DNA of 14,691 bases from a bacterium (GTDB lineage: Bacteria; Auribacterota; UBA3054; B51-G9), in assembly GCA_029933535.1 (NCBI GenBank), contig JAOZNZ010000021.1, positions 1 through 14,691 of the forward strand, written 5' to 3'. This document shows, piece after piece, positions 6,755-13,482 of this stretch (its first letter is position 1; each line of letters starts with the position of its first letter). Under the pieces are notes generated by a model. The model was not told where the DNA came from and searched no databases. It saw nothing but the letters and a program-made list of their open reading frames with translations. The position numbers and the translations under genes were made by a program.

Positions 6755-7667
6755 AACTGTTGGATCTGTTGGTGAAGAAAAAATCATCTCGATAGCTGAC
6801 AGTTTTTTTTTCAAAACTATAGCAGACAAACCAAATGTTATTAAAGGTATTGGCGACGACGCGGCTGTATTGACACCTTTTTCAGATGAATCTTATCAAC
6901 TTGTTACAATTGATACTGTTGTTGAAGGAACTCATTTTACCTTCGACACTTTACCGGAAAAAATAGGCTGGAAAGCGATGGCGGTTAATATCAGCGATAT
7001 TGCTGCAATGGGTGGGATTCCTGAACATGCGGTAATTTCTGCTGCTATCCCAAAAAACTTAACGATAAATTTTTTGGAAAAATTAATATCAGGAATTAAT
7101 TCCGCGGCAGAAAAATTTAATGTTGCCGTTGTTGGAGGAGATACCGTTGGCTCTGACATTTTATCAATTACAATTACTCTGTTAGGTAAAGTTGAAAAAC
7201 AATATCTATGCACCAGAGACGGATCTAAACAGGGAAATATAGTTGCAGTCACCGGATTTCTTGGCGGTTCTTTTAAGACAGATAAGCATTTGAATTTCAT
7301 GCCGAGAATTGAAGAAGCACGATGGCTCGTTAAAAACGCTAAACCATGCGCGATGATGGATTTGAGTGACGGACTTGCAATGGATTCATCACGTATTGCG
7401 AAAGCAAGTAATGTATCCATGCAATTTTTTTCTGATAAGCTGCCTGTTACGGATGGATTTTCAATTGATAACGCGTTAAATGATGGCGAAGATTTTGAAC
7501 TTTTGTGTGTATTTCCCGATAAAATTTTAACAAGTGAAATTCAAAATAAGTTTGAAGATAAATTCAATCTGAAACTTTCTGTTATCGGGAAAACCGCATC
7601 TCCACCGGCGAAAATATATCTTGATGGAAATGAATTGAAAACAAGAAGTTTTAACCATTTTGTATGA
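6711..7667 (+). CDS. thiL: Thiamine-monophosphate kinase
   Basis: It phosphorylates thiamine monophosphate to thiamine diphosphate with ATP in the cytoplasm, the last step of cofactor synthesis. With the ATG at 6711 it has 318 residues, usual for ThiL. Visible motifs: GIGDDAAVL (46-54), DTVVEGTHF (68-76), AVNISDIAAMGG (91-102), VGGDT (141-145), MDLSDGL (216-222) and a C-terminal GEDFELL. Together these give the Mg/ATP and substrate site of the PurM/ThiL fold. A longer frame opens at 6660, but the extra residues lie inside the M16 gene and resemble nothing in ThiL, so 6711 is preferred. The 44-base overlap with the M16 gene implies co-transcription. No other thiamine gene is present here. Confidence 0.93.
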   Translation: MENTPSQRLSHRENKTVGSVGEEKIISIADSFFFKTIADKPNVIKGIGDDAAVLTPFSDESYQLVTIDTVVEGTHFTFDTLPEKIGWKAMAVNISDIAAMGGIPEHAVISAAIPKNLTINFLEKLISGINSAAEKFNVAVVGGDTVGSDILSITITLLGKVEKQYLCTRDGSKQGNIVAVTGFLGGSFKTDKHLNFMPRIEEARWLVKNAKPCAMMDLSDGLAMDSSRIAKASNVSMQFFSDKLPVTDGFSIDNALNDGEDFELLCVFPDKILTSEIQNKFEDKFNLKLSVIGKTASPPAKIYLDGNELKTRSFNHFV

Positions 7668-7699
7668 AAAACCACGGATAAAAAGCAAAAAACTTTAAC

Positions 7700-7818
7700 C
7701 ACGAATGGACACTAATAAACACTAATGAATAAATTAAAATGTTATAAACTATGAATACCATGGAAAAATAAGAGGTTTTCGGTCAGACACTATATAATTA
7801 AATTCGTGTCCATTCGTG
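7700..7818 (+). repeat. 13-bp inverted repeat (CACGAATGGACAC) in the thiL-tsaE spacer
   Basis: CACGAATGGACAC (7700-7712) and GTGTCCATTCGTG (7806-7818) are exact reverse complements, 93 bases apart. A related word, GTCCATTAGTGG, follows at 7875-7886. The spacer 7668-7901 holds no gene and no convincing promoter. TATAAT at 7793-7798 has no matching -35. Confidence 0.6.
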
Positions 7819-7828
7819 TTCATGAACG

Positions 7829-7851
7829 TGAGTACAGCGTTACTTCGTTAG
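7829..7851 (+). repeat. 23-bp dispersed repeat, copy 1 (TGAGTACAGCGTTACT...)
   Basis: It matches 14496-14518 at 22 of 23 positions (C versus T at position 18), in the same orientation. The core AGTA-N6-TACT is dyad-symmetric, as in many operator or binding sites. Here it lies 50 bases before tsaE. Confidence 0.6.
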
Positions 7852-7901
7852 CGTGGTAAAAAAAATTACATTATGTCCATTAGTGGAAAAAAAAATTAAT
7901 T

Positions 7902-8339
7902 ATGCAAAAAGAAATTATTACTAATTCGCCTGAGGAAACTAAATTAATCGCTCAGAAATTTGCCTGCGAATTGAAATCGGGGGATATTCTTGCTTTAACA
8001 GGAAATCTTGGTTCCGGCAAGACTTGTTTTGCGAAAGGGATTATTGAAGAGCTTACCGGTATAAGAGAAAATTTTCAGGGAAGTCCGACATTTGCTCTTA
8101 TTCAGGAATATCAATCATCATCGTCCGGAATACGGGTTAATCATTTTGATTTTTACAGGGTTAAAAATGCGATGGAACTGCTTCAAATCGGATGGCAGGA
8201 ATATATATTTGACAGTAATAGTGTTTGTGTCATTGAATGGGCGGATCTATTTCCTGAAATATTGCCACCGGAAACCCGGTGGATAAAATTTTCTTTTACA
8301 GATGATGACAAGAGGAAGATTGTATTTCGTAACCCGTAA
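7902..8339 (+). CDS. tsaE: tRNA threonylcarbamoyladenosine biosynthesis ATPase TsaE
   Basis: 145 residues, the usual size. The P-loop GNLGSGKT spans residues 34-41. Other family signatures are GSPTFALIQEY (60-70), HFDFYRVKNAMELLQIGW (81-98) and VIEWADLFPEILP (110-122). TsaE is the ATPase that drives the TsaB-TsaD complex in making t6A37 on ANN-decoding tRNAs; it is essential in most bacteria. TsaB and TsaD are not in the window. The ATG at 7902 follows an A-rich tract without a recognisable ribosome site. The last codons and stop coincide with a GTAACCC/GTAATCC heptamer pair at 8329-8345, so the repeat appears to have encroached on the C-terminus (ending VFRNP). Confidence 0.93.
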   Translation: MQKEIITNSPEETKLIAQKFACELKSGDILALTGNLGSGKTCFAKGIIEELTGIRENFQGSPTFALIQEYQSSSSGIRVNHFDFYRVKNAMELLQIGWQEYIFDSNSVCVIEWADLFPEILPPETRWIKFSFTDDDKRKIVFRNP

Positions 8340-8345
8340 TCCGTA
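8329..8345 (+). repeat. Heptamer repeat (GTAAYCC) overlapping the tsaE stop
   Basis: GTAACCC (8329-8335), GTAATCC (8336-8342) and partial GTA follow one another. The tsaE stop codon TAA (8337-8339) lies inside the second unit. This is the same heptamer in another register as the array after xerD at 1125-1142. Confidence 0.6.
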
Positions 8346-8437
8346 TTTGAAATTACTGCCCTCGGAATATTGGGAATCCGGCGTACGCCCGGACACAGAT
8401 TACACGGAAATTTTAATATCTTATGAAAGTTTTTATA

Positions 8438-8486
8438 ATTTTTTCCGCATCGAGCGGAAAAAATCATTTGCAACAAATGATTTTTT
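8438..8486 (+). terminator. Two overlapping hairpins, the second terminator-like
   Basis: The first stem, ATTTTTTCCGC (8438-8448) with GCGGAAAAAAT (8454-8464), has 11 perfect pairs and loop ATCGA. The second stem, AAAAAATCATTTG (8458-8470) with CAAATGATTTTTT (8474-8486), has 13 perfect pairs and loop CAA. They share 8458-8464, so only one can fully form. The second has the A-run/U-run layout of a bidirectional intrinsic terminator, though its stem is AT-rich. It could end tsaE transcription. Confidence 0.55.
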
Positions 8487-8634
8487 GAGTACAAAAAACC
8501 AACATTGTTGCACTCCAAAGAGGAAATGCTCTTCTTTCGAGTCCGAAAATGTAAAATCTATCCGCTTCTTACACACTCAATTTTACGAAGAGCCGAAATA
8601 ATGAATAAATTTATAATGAAAAAACCGAGAAAAT

Positions 8635-8659
8635 AAATTGAGTTTGAAAAACTCAATTT
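8635..8659 (+). repeat. Perfect 11-bp palindrome (AAATTGAGTTT)
   Basis: AAATTGAGTTT (8635-8645) and AAACTCAATTT (8649-8659) pair perfectly around loop GAA. CCTCCGAG follows immediately, as after the palindrome at 3532-3558. A terminator or a REP-like role is possible; the downstream sequence is not a T-run. Confidence 0.55.
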
Positions 8660-8700
8660 CCTCCGAGCGTCACTTAACAAAAAAACAGGAAAGCGCCACC

Positions 8701-8735
8701 TGACACCTGACACCTGACACCTGACACCTGACACC
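8701..8735 (+). repeat. Heptamer tandem repeat (TGACACC), five copies
   Basis: Five perfect TGACACC units, preceded by a partial GCCACC. The array ends 13 bases before the ispA start codon, in the place where a ribosome-binding site would be expected. The same heptamer (two copies) sits 6 bases before the TetR gene at 13677-13690. Confidence 0.95.
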
Positions 8736-8748
8736 TCATTGTAGTCCT

Positions 8749-9624
8749 ATGAAACAACCTTTATTTAATGAAAAAACTTTAGTTGAGGAGTTCCTCAATA
8801 AAAACTTGCCTCCGGAAAGCGAAAAACCGGAAGTTCTTCATAAAGCTATGCGATATGCCGTTTTAAGCGGAGGGAAAAAACTGCGGACATTACTTGCCGT
8901 TTCCGCCTGCAAAGCGGTGGGCGGAACGCTTGACAATGCATTACAAGCCGGTTGCGCGGTAGAATTAATTCATTCATATTCACTTATTCACGATGACTTG
9001 CCATGTATGGATGATGATGACCTTCGGCGAGGCAAACCAACTTGCCATAAAAAATTCGGAGAAACAATTGCTTTGCTTGCCGGAGACGCGCTTTTGACTC
9101 TTGCTTTTGAGTGGGCCGCCCGGGCGGGAATCTCGAATCCAAATCGGAGTTCTGAAATAATAATCGAACTCGCTAAAGCGGCTGGGCATGCAGGAATGGT
9201 TGGGGGTCAGGTAGTTGACATTGAGACGACCGGTATTTCTCCATCAGTGGATATTTTGCAATTTATTCATCATCACAAGACCGCTGATTTAATTCTTGCT
9301 GCTGTAGTTATAGGTGGAATTGCCGGCAATGGTGATAAAGATCAGATAGAAAATTTAAGAAAGTTCGGCATAAATCTTGGGATGGCCTTTCAATACATTG
9401 ATGATATACTTGACTGCAGTGAATCATCAGCTACAATCGGTAAAACAGCCGGAAAAGACAAAGCTGCCGGAAAAATAACCGCCATTTCGGTTTTTGGGAT
9501 TGAAAAAGCAAAAGAAATAGCTGAAAAATATAAGAAACAGTCGATGAATACTTTGATTAACGCCGGATGGAGTAAGAATGAGCTTTCAGAAATTGCGGAA
9601 TTTGTAACGGGAAGATCATTTTGA
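8749..9624 (+). CDS. ispA: Polyprenyl (farnesyl/geranylgeranyl) diphosphate synthase
   Basis: 291 residues, usual for short-chain trans-prenyl synthases. The first aspartate-rich motif DDLPCMDDDDLRRGKP begins at Asp82 (DDxxxxD form, Asp82-Asp83...Asp88). The second is DDILD (218-222). GGKKLR (41-46) and HHHKTADLI bind the diphosphate substrates. The enzyme condenses isopentenyl diphosphate with allylic diphosphates to farnesyl or geranylgeranyl diphosphate, precursors of quinone side chains and undecaprenyl carriers. The longer DDxxxxD motif fits bacterial FPP/GGPP synthases; chain length cannot be fixed by eye, so the symbol is provisional. The ATG at 8749 has no ribosome-binding sequence, only the heptamer array upstream. 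It stands alone, with no dxs or xseB neighbour. Confidence 0.9.
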   Translation: MKQPLFNEKTLVEEFLNKNLPPESEKPEVLHKAMRYAVLSGGKKLRTLLAVSACKAVGGTLDNALQAGCAVELIHSYSLIHDDLPCMDDDDLRRGKPTCHKKFGETIALLAGDALLTLAFEWAARAGISNPNRSSEIIIELAKAAGHAGMVGGQVVDIETTGISPSVDILQFIHHHKTADLILAAVVIGGIAGNGDKDQIENLRKFGINLGMAFQYIDDILDCSESSATIGKTAGKDKAAGKITAISVFGIEKAKEIAEKYKKQSMNTLINAGWSKNELSEIAEFVTGRSF

Positions 9625-9625
9625 A

Positions 9626-9654
9626 TTTACAATTTTTATCATTTCTGATATAAT
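9626..9654 (+). promoter_or_regulatory. Promoter of the pal operon
   Basis: TTTACA (9626-9631) and TATAAT (9649-9654) have a 17-base spacer, and TGA at 9646-9648 forms an extended -10. Transcription from about 9661 gives a 70-base leader to pal. The -35 box starts 2 bases after the ispA stop codon. Confidence 0.75.
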
Positions 9655-9731
9655 ATATATGAAAATAAATTTGAAATATACTATATGATAATAAATCCTA
9701 ATATAACCGACATAATAATGTGGAGAAAAAA

Positions 9732-10340
9732 ATGAAAAAAATCTTACTACTTACCTTCTTAGCTTTAGCTCTCGTAGGCTGTAAATCTGCTAAAAAACAA
9801 GACGATTCAATCGTTATGGATGGTCAACCATTTAATCTTGAAGAAATTGATAATAGCGTTCTCGGTGGTGATGTTGATGGTGGCATTGATGGCGATCAAT
9901 CTTTCCCGGGAGATCTTAAAGCTGCAGGCGGCACAGGAATGAGATTTGTTGAGCCGGGCTCCGGATCACTTCCACCTGAAATAGATCGTGAAGCGCAACT
10001 GGTACTTCAAGACATTCATTTCACATATAACAGTTCAGCTATTATGCCTGAAGACGCGGAAGTTTTGCAACAGATTGCCGGTTTTCTCAATAGCTATCCT
10101 CAAGTAGTTCTGCAGATTGAAGGTCATTGCGATGAACGTGGAACCGAAGAATATAATATGGCGCTTGGTTCAAGACGTGCCGGTTCTGCAAGACAGTTTC
10201 TTGTTGATTTAAGCATTGATCCTAACAGGCTTTACACTATCAGTTACGGAGAAGAAGGGCCGATTGACATTGGTAATAACGAACAAGCCTGGGCGCTTAA
10301 CAGACGTGACCATTTTCTTGTTGGCGTTGCCGGTGAATAA
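9732..10340 (+). CDS. pal: Peptidoglycan-associated lipoprotein Pal
   Basis: 202 residues. The signal peptide ends in lipobox LVGC with Cys17 as the lipidated residue. An acidic, glycine-rich linker (about 20-85) leads to a C-terminal OmpA-like domain (about 90-197). That domain holds the peptidoglycan-binding signature GHCDERGTEEYNMALGSRRA (131-150) and NRRDHF (190-195). Pal anchors the outer membrane to the cell wall as part of Tol-Pal. Cys133 replaces the more common Thr or Ala after GH. The ATG at 9732 is chosen over a GTG at 9720 because GGAG (9722-9725) is a well-placed ribosome site and the signal peptide then starts normally. It is followed 21 bases later by a second lipoprotein gene. 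No tol genes are in view. Confidence 0.93.
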   Translation: MKKILLLTFLALALVGCKSAKKQDDSIVMDGQPFNLEEIDNSVLGGDVDGGIDGDQSFPGDLKAAGGTGMRFVEPGSGSLPPEIDREAQLVLQDIHFTYNSSAIMPEDAEVLQQIAGFLNSYPQVVLQIEGHCDERGTEEYNMALGSRRAGSARQFLVDLSIDPNRLYTISYGEEGPIDIGNNEQAWALNRRDHFLVGVAGE

Positions 10341-10361
10341 TAAATTATTTTGTGAAATAAG

Positions 10362-11168
10362 ATGTTAAAGTATGTCATATTATTTTTAATCTGTATCATA
10401 ACTTTCGGCTGTGCAACAACCGAAGAAATTGATCCTGCGGATGTTAAAATCGCTCAGTTACGCAGTTCAGCCAGAACCCTTGAAGACCGGATTGCTGTTA
10501 TAAATCAAACGCAGGACGACCTTCAAATTCAATTAGAGAAGATGAAGCAGGAAAACATGGAGATGCAGACTGTTCTTCAGGAAAACTGGTCAAAGCTCCG
10601 CGGAACTCTTGGCTCGCTGAAAGACAGTCAGAGACGTGAGATTGACAAGACTGTTAAAAGTATTATGACATCAAGCATTAACGATCAAAAAGAGCTTAAT
10701 GCCAAACTTTCAAAGGTTGTAAAAGCAATACAAGCTCAAAATTCCGGTTTACAGCAAAAAGTTATGGAAGATTTGTCGATAAGCAGTCAGGAAGTAAAAT
10801 CTATGCGAGTTCAATTAAACGCCTCTATGGATAAAATTGAACGCATTGAAAAACAGATTAAGATTCTTAATTCTGCTTATCCATCATCTTCAAGTTCGGG
10901 TTCTAAAAAATCTACCGGAACAACTAAAAAAAGTTCAGGTTCGAGAAAGCCGAAAAAAGAAATTAAACGAACTAATAAACCAACCAATTCTAAAATTGAT
11001 TATAGTCAGGGATACGAACATATTGTTGCTCCGGGTGAAACGCTATGGAAGATTGGCCGTGATTACAAAGTTAGTGTTCAGGACATTCTTAACACGAACC
11101 CGAACATCAATGATGAGACTTTATTAAGTCCGGGACAGAAACTTTTTATACCGTATCGTACGGAATGA
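10362..11168 (+). CDS. Lipoprotein with coiled coil and C-terminal LysM domain
   Basis: 268 residues. A short signal peptide ends in lipobox TFGC with Cys17 lipidated. Residues about 28-150 are heptad-rich and charged, a likely coiled coil. A Ser/Lys/Thr-rich linker follows (about 174-210). Residues 220-264 form a LysM domain (HIVAPGETLWKIGRDYKV ... LSPGQKLFIPY) that binds peptidoglycan glycan chains. In many Gram-negatives the gene after pal is cpoB/ybgF, which also starts with a coiled coil but ends in TPR repeats; here LysM takes that place. A role in coupling the outer membrane to the wall with Pal is inferred. The start has no clear ribosome site; the gene is 21 bases from pal and ends before a strong terminator, so the two form an operon. 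Confidence 0.82.
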   Translation: MLKYVILFLICIITFGCATTEEIDPADVKIAQLRSSARTLEDRIAVINQTQDDLQIQLEKMKQENMEMQTVLQENWSKLRGTLGSLKDSQRREIDKTVKSIMTSSINDQKELNAKLSKVVKAIQAQNSGLQQKVMEDLSISSQEVKSMRVQLNASMDKIERIEKQIKILNSAYPSSSSSGSKKSTGTTKKSSGSRKPKKEIKRTNKPTNSKIDYSQGYEHIVAPGETLWKIGRDYKVSVQDILNTNPNINDETLLSPGQKLFIPYRTE

Positions 11169-11250
11169 AAAGATTTTGGATTTTGATTTTTTTTGCGTGC
11201 TTAGCGAGCTTAGCATGATGTGATATAACTGGTGTCAGACACTAAAAGTA

Positions 11251-11278
11251 CCCCGATGAATCATCGGGGCATTTTTTT
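11251..11278 (+). terminator. Intrinsic terminator of the pal operon
   Basis: CCCCGATG (11251-11258), loop AAT, CATCGGGG (11262-11269), then CA and seven T (11272-11278). It is a perfect 8-pair GC-rich stem with a U-run, 82 bases after the LysM lipoprotein stop codon. Confidence 0.93.
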
Positions 11279-11318
11279 GAAAAGAAGAACATAAACTATA
11301 ACAATTAATATCAGGTAA

Positions 11319-12491
11319 ATGATTGTTTTAATAATTATTCTTGCCGTCAGTTCAATTGGATGGCTGTATATTTCATGCAGGTCGTTAAATAGAATTGCGG
11401 CGATGTCTGACAAGCTGATAAATTTAATATTATTTGGCGGAATATTTTTATTTCTCACGCCGTTTCTTTTTGTGTTTTGGCTATTAAAATTAAGTCCTTT
11501 ATCTTCCGATTTATTTTTTTTAAATTTTCGTGAAATATTAAATCAAAATTTCTTTACTTCTATTTTGGTTTTAATAGGATTTATTGCTTTTTCAGCTGAA
11601 ATTATCAGAAGAAAAATTGTGAAAAAACTCAAATCAATTGGAATCAACAAAAAAGTTCAATTGGAATCAACAAAATATATCGACTGCGTCCGGTTTTTTC
11701 CCACCACTTCTTTATGGAAACACATTTATAAAATCGCTTCGTTGATTCCGGGTAATAAAATTAATAAACTTTATCTCCACAACTACAAAATTGTAATTCC
11801 CGAGAATTTTAAAAATATAAATCATATTCGTATTGTTCATCTGACAGACATACATTATGTAAGAAAAGTTTCCAGTAAATATTATGAAAAAATTGTTTCA
11901 GCTGTAAATGAATGTAATCCGGATTTAATTTTATTTACAGGGGATTTTTTTCAAAATCCTGAAACAGTTATAGATTTAAAACCAATCTTCTCAAAACTTA
12001 AAGCTAAATACGGAATTTATTTCGTTTGCGGAAATCACGACATTTGGCATGATGGAAAACCAACTGTTGAAATGCTGCAGGAAATCGGTTTTGTTCACCT
12101 TGCAGGTAAAGTAAAAGCTGTTGAAATAAATGGGAATGAAATTTATCTTGCCGGTACGGAACGGCCGTGGATTAAAGATAATATTGTTAAAAATCTTGCC
12201 GGAATACCTGACAATTCATTTGTTATTCTACTTTCTCACACACCGGACAATATCCGTAAATATCCTTTGAGAAACATAAAATTAGTTTTGAGCGGACATA
12301 CTCATGGCGGTCAAAACGCCTTGCCCGGACTTGGTCCGTTAATTATTCCTTCAAAATATGGAAGCGCTCACGAGTCAGGATTTGTAGAATTCAATAATTC
12401 GCTTTTATATATCAGCAGGGGAGTCGCGTTACACAGTCCGTTAAGGACAATGTGTCCGTTAGAATTGGCAGTTATTGATGTTGAAGTTTAA
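11319..12491 (+). CDS. Membrane-anchored metallophosphoesterase (YaeI/YkuE/LpxG-like)
   Basis: 390 residues. Three N-terminal hydrophobic helices (about 1-20, 33-58, 78-97) anchor a cytoplasmic or periplasmic calcineurin-like domain (about 168-388). All five metal-site blocks are present: TDIHY (Asp177, His179), GD (208-209), GNHD (238-241), LSHTP (His307) and GHTHGG (His327, His329). Family members cleave phosphomono- or diesters. Those with this layout include YkuE and LpxG-type UDP-2,3-diacylglucosamine pyrophosphatases of lipid A synthesis. An envelope-lipid role would suit the context, but the substrate cannot be read from sequence. The ATG at 11319 has a weak AGG 4 bases upstream and begins the first helix. 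It lies alone after the terminator of the pal operon. Confidence 0.85.
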   Translation: MIVLIIILAVSSIGWLYISCRSLNRIAAMSDKLINLILFGGIFLFLTPFLFVFWLLKLSPLSSDLFFLNFREILNQNFFTSILVLIGFIAFSAEIIRRKIVKKLKSIGINKKVQLESTKYIDCVRFFPTTSLWKHIYKIASLIPGNKINKLYLHNYKIVIPENFKNINHIRIVHLTDIHYVRKVSSKYYEKIVSAVNECNPDLILFTGDFFQNPETVIDLKPIFSKLKAKYGIYFVCGNHDIWHDGKPTVEMLQEIGFVHLAGKVKAVEINGNEIYLAGTERPWIKDNIVKNLAGIPDNSFVILLSHTPDNIRKYPLRNIKLVLSGHTHGGQNALPGLGPLIIPSKYGSAHESGFVEFNNSLLYISRGVALHSPLRTMCPLELAVIDVEV

Positions 12492-12499
12492 GAATTGCC

Positions 12500-12585
12500 G
12501 TGCCGGTTTCTGGATTCCCCCTTTTGTAAAGTGGAACATCCCGAGTATTCCCTCGGGAGTGGGTTAGGGGGATTTTATCAGGCAC
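12500..12585 (-). mobile_element. 86-bp palindromic element, copy B (inverted)
   Basis: It is the reverse complement of the element at 3566-3651, same length, with five mismatches counted by eye. The terminal symmetry extends outward here: GCCGTGCC (12497-12504) pairs with GGCACGGC (12581-12588). It begins 8 bases after the phosphoesterase stop codon, so the transcript would end in or run through it and it may act as a terminator or RNA-stability hairpin. No transposase is nearby. Confidence 0.75.
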
Positions 12586-12593
12586 GGCCGAGA

Positions 12594-12618
12594 AAATTCA
12601 TCCCGTTGTGATGAATTT
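12594..12618 (+). repeat. Perfect 9-bp palindrome (AAATTCATC)
   Basis: AAATTCATC (12594-12602) and GATGAATTT (12610-12618) pair around loop CCGTTGT. The left half, AAATTCATCCCG, recurs as the left arm of the palindrome at 13636-13674. Confidence 0.5.
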
Positions 12619-12682
12619 AAAATTTAATTATTTTTGTGTTGTTATGAGCTTGAAAAAGTATCAGTGGATTGATTAAAAACAC

Positions 12683-12961
12683 TTGATTTTTTATCAGTAT
12701 ATAGATGAGTTTCAATATATAAATAATGCCGGTCAATTTCTAAAAATTCTTTATGATCAGCAAAAAGGTATTAGATTTATTGTTTCCGGATCATCATCAC
12801 TTGAAATAACAAAGAACTCTGAATTTTTAACCGGCAGAAAGATTTCGCTTTTGTTAAGAAGGATTTCATTTTATGAATTTCTTAATTTCAAGAATAAAAA
12901 ACTTTTAAGTCAGTTAATGAACACCAAACTATCAGATTGGAAAATATCGTATTATAAATAA
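12683..12961 (+). pseudogene. Fragment of an AAA_14/DUF4143-type ATPase
   Basis: The reading frame encodes about 90 residues. IDEFQYINN (Walker B plus the DExQ pattern), IRFIVSGSSSLEI (sensor strand) and LTGRKISLLLRRISFYEFL match the centre of AAA_14 ATPases that normally carry a C-terminal DUF4143 domain and span about 380-450 residues. The P-loop part is missing upstream (a stop codon lies at 12674-12676) and the DUF4143 part is missing downstream. The only start is a TTG just before the homology. It is therefore a broken remnant, and the homologous part probably ends near 12900. It overlaps the end of a minus-strand membrane-protein frame, which suggests a junction between two inserted pieces at about 12900-12960. 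Confidence 0.75.
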
Positions 12962-13237
12962 TACCGGTATTAAGTAAAATAAAGCTCCAACAATAACATT
13001 TACATAATAAATTCCATAAGGAACTTTATCCAAAAAAATTGATAAATTATCCAACAAACCAATAAGCCAAAAAAACAAAAACAAAGTAATAGTAAAGCTT
13101 AATATTCTGTATTTTTCTTGTAGTAAAAAATGCAAAAGTCGATACCATAAAACAGGAGGAAAAAGAATATAAATAAAATCAAAGAAAGAAAATTTAATAT
13201 TGTGTCCATATTGAATCTGATGTGAAAACAGTGTCTC
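12932..13237 (-). pseudogene. Small multi-helix membrane protein frame, no good start
   Basis: The frame is open for 101 codons. It encodes a coherent hydrophobic protein: a segment around FFDFIYILFPPVLWYRLLHF, the helix ILSFTITLFLFFWLIGLL, an amphipathic stretch LDKVPYGIYY and the helix VIVGALFYLIPVLFIIRYF. No ATG occurs in frame; the first usable starts are CTG at 13231 or TTG at 13135. An ATG at about 13203 exists only in another frame that soon stops, so a frameshift is possible. I do not recognise the family. It lies just downstream, on the same strand, of an RHS-repeat remnant. An immunity-type or RHS-associated membrane protein is conceivable but unproven. Confidence 0.4.
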
Positions 13238-13257
13238 CTAATTTGATTTCTTTGTAA

Positions 13258-13482
13258 TCAAATTATTGGAATATTATCTACTTTCTCGAAAACGCAATCG
13301 ATTTCTTCGTAAATATAATAACAGGACTTACCGGTGTTGTCAACCTGTTTGACTTTACGTCCGAATGAATCGTAAATATAGGTCGCCGGGGACGGCGACC
13401 CTCCAGCTTGGCAACTTATCTTCTGTTTTTCATTCAAGTCGTATTCTATATCAAACAGTTCGCCGGTCAGGTTATATTGACA
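13258..13482 (-). pseudogene. RHS/YD-repeat protein fragment
   Basis: The minus strand encodes 74 residues ending at a TGA (13258-13260). It reads QYNLTGELFDIEYDL ... TYIYDSFGRKVKQVDN ... YYIYEE. The YDSFGRKVKQV block is a classic YD/RHS repeat; such repeats form the shell of large secreted proteins, including polymorphic toxins. No start codon and no upstream repeats are present, since heptamer arrays and a promoter occupy that place. It is thus a short remnant. A second frame just downstream (about 13194-13260, DYKEIKLGDTVF...) may be its frameshifted continuation. A GC-rich palindrome sits in frame at 13381-13400. Confidence 0.7.
13381..13400 (+). repeat. GC-rich palindrome inside the RHS remnant
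   Basis: GGTCGCC (13381-13387) and GGCGACC (13394-13400) pair around GGGGAC. Its composition stands out sharply from the AT-rich flanks. It is read in frame on the minus strand as GGSPSPAT, between two normal YD-repeat segments. Confidence 0.55.

Larger units (their letters stand above)
8340..8748 (+). other. 409-bp gene-free spacer between tsaE and ispA
   Basis: No credible gene is seen here. A + strand frame is open to 8601 but starts inside tsaE and has no recognisable features. The stretch holds a GC-rich imperfect palindrome around CGTACG (8380-8398), two overlapping perfect hairpins (8438-8486), two weaker ones (about 8487-8516 and 8519-8537), an 11-bp palindrome (8635-8659) and a heptamer array (8701-8735). 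No promoter for ispA was found. Confidence 0.6.

Noticed and set aside
7793..7798. TATAAT as a promoter for tsaE
   Set aside because: No -35 match at 16-18 bases upstream, and it lies in repeat words about 100 bases before the gene.
8302..8601. 99-codon + strand frame overlapping the end of tsaE
   Set aside because: It starts inside tsaE in another frame, crosses hairpins and spacer words, and has no recognisable domain or ribosome site.
9720..9731. GTG start for Pal at 9720
   Set aside because: It would consume the GGAG ribosome site, and the lipoprotein signal peptide starts correctly at the ATG at 9732.
11201..11278. Possible promoter (TTAGCG-N17-TATAAC) making a short RNA that ends at the terminator at 11278
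   Set aside because: The -35 matches only three of six bases, and the terminator is better explained as the end of the pal operon.
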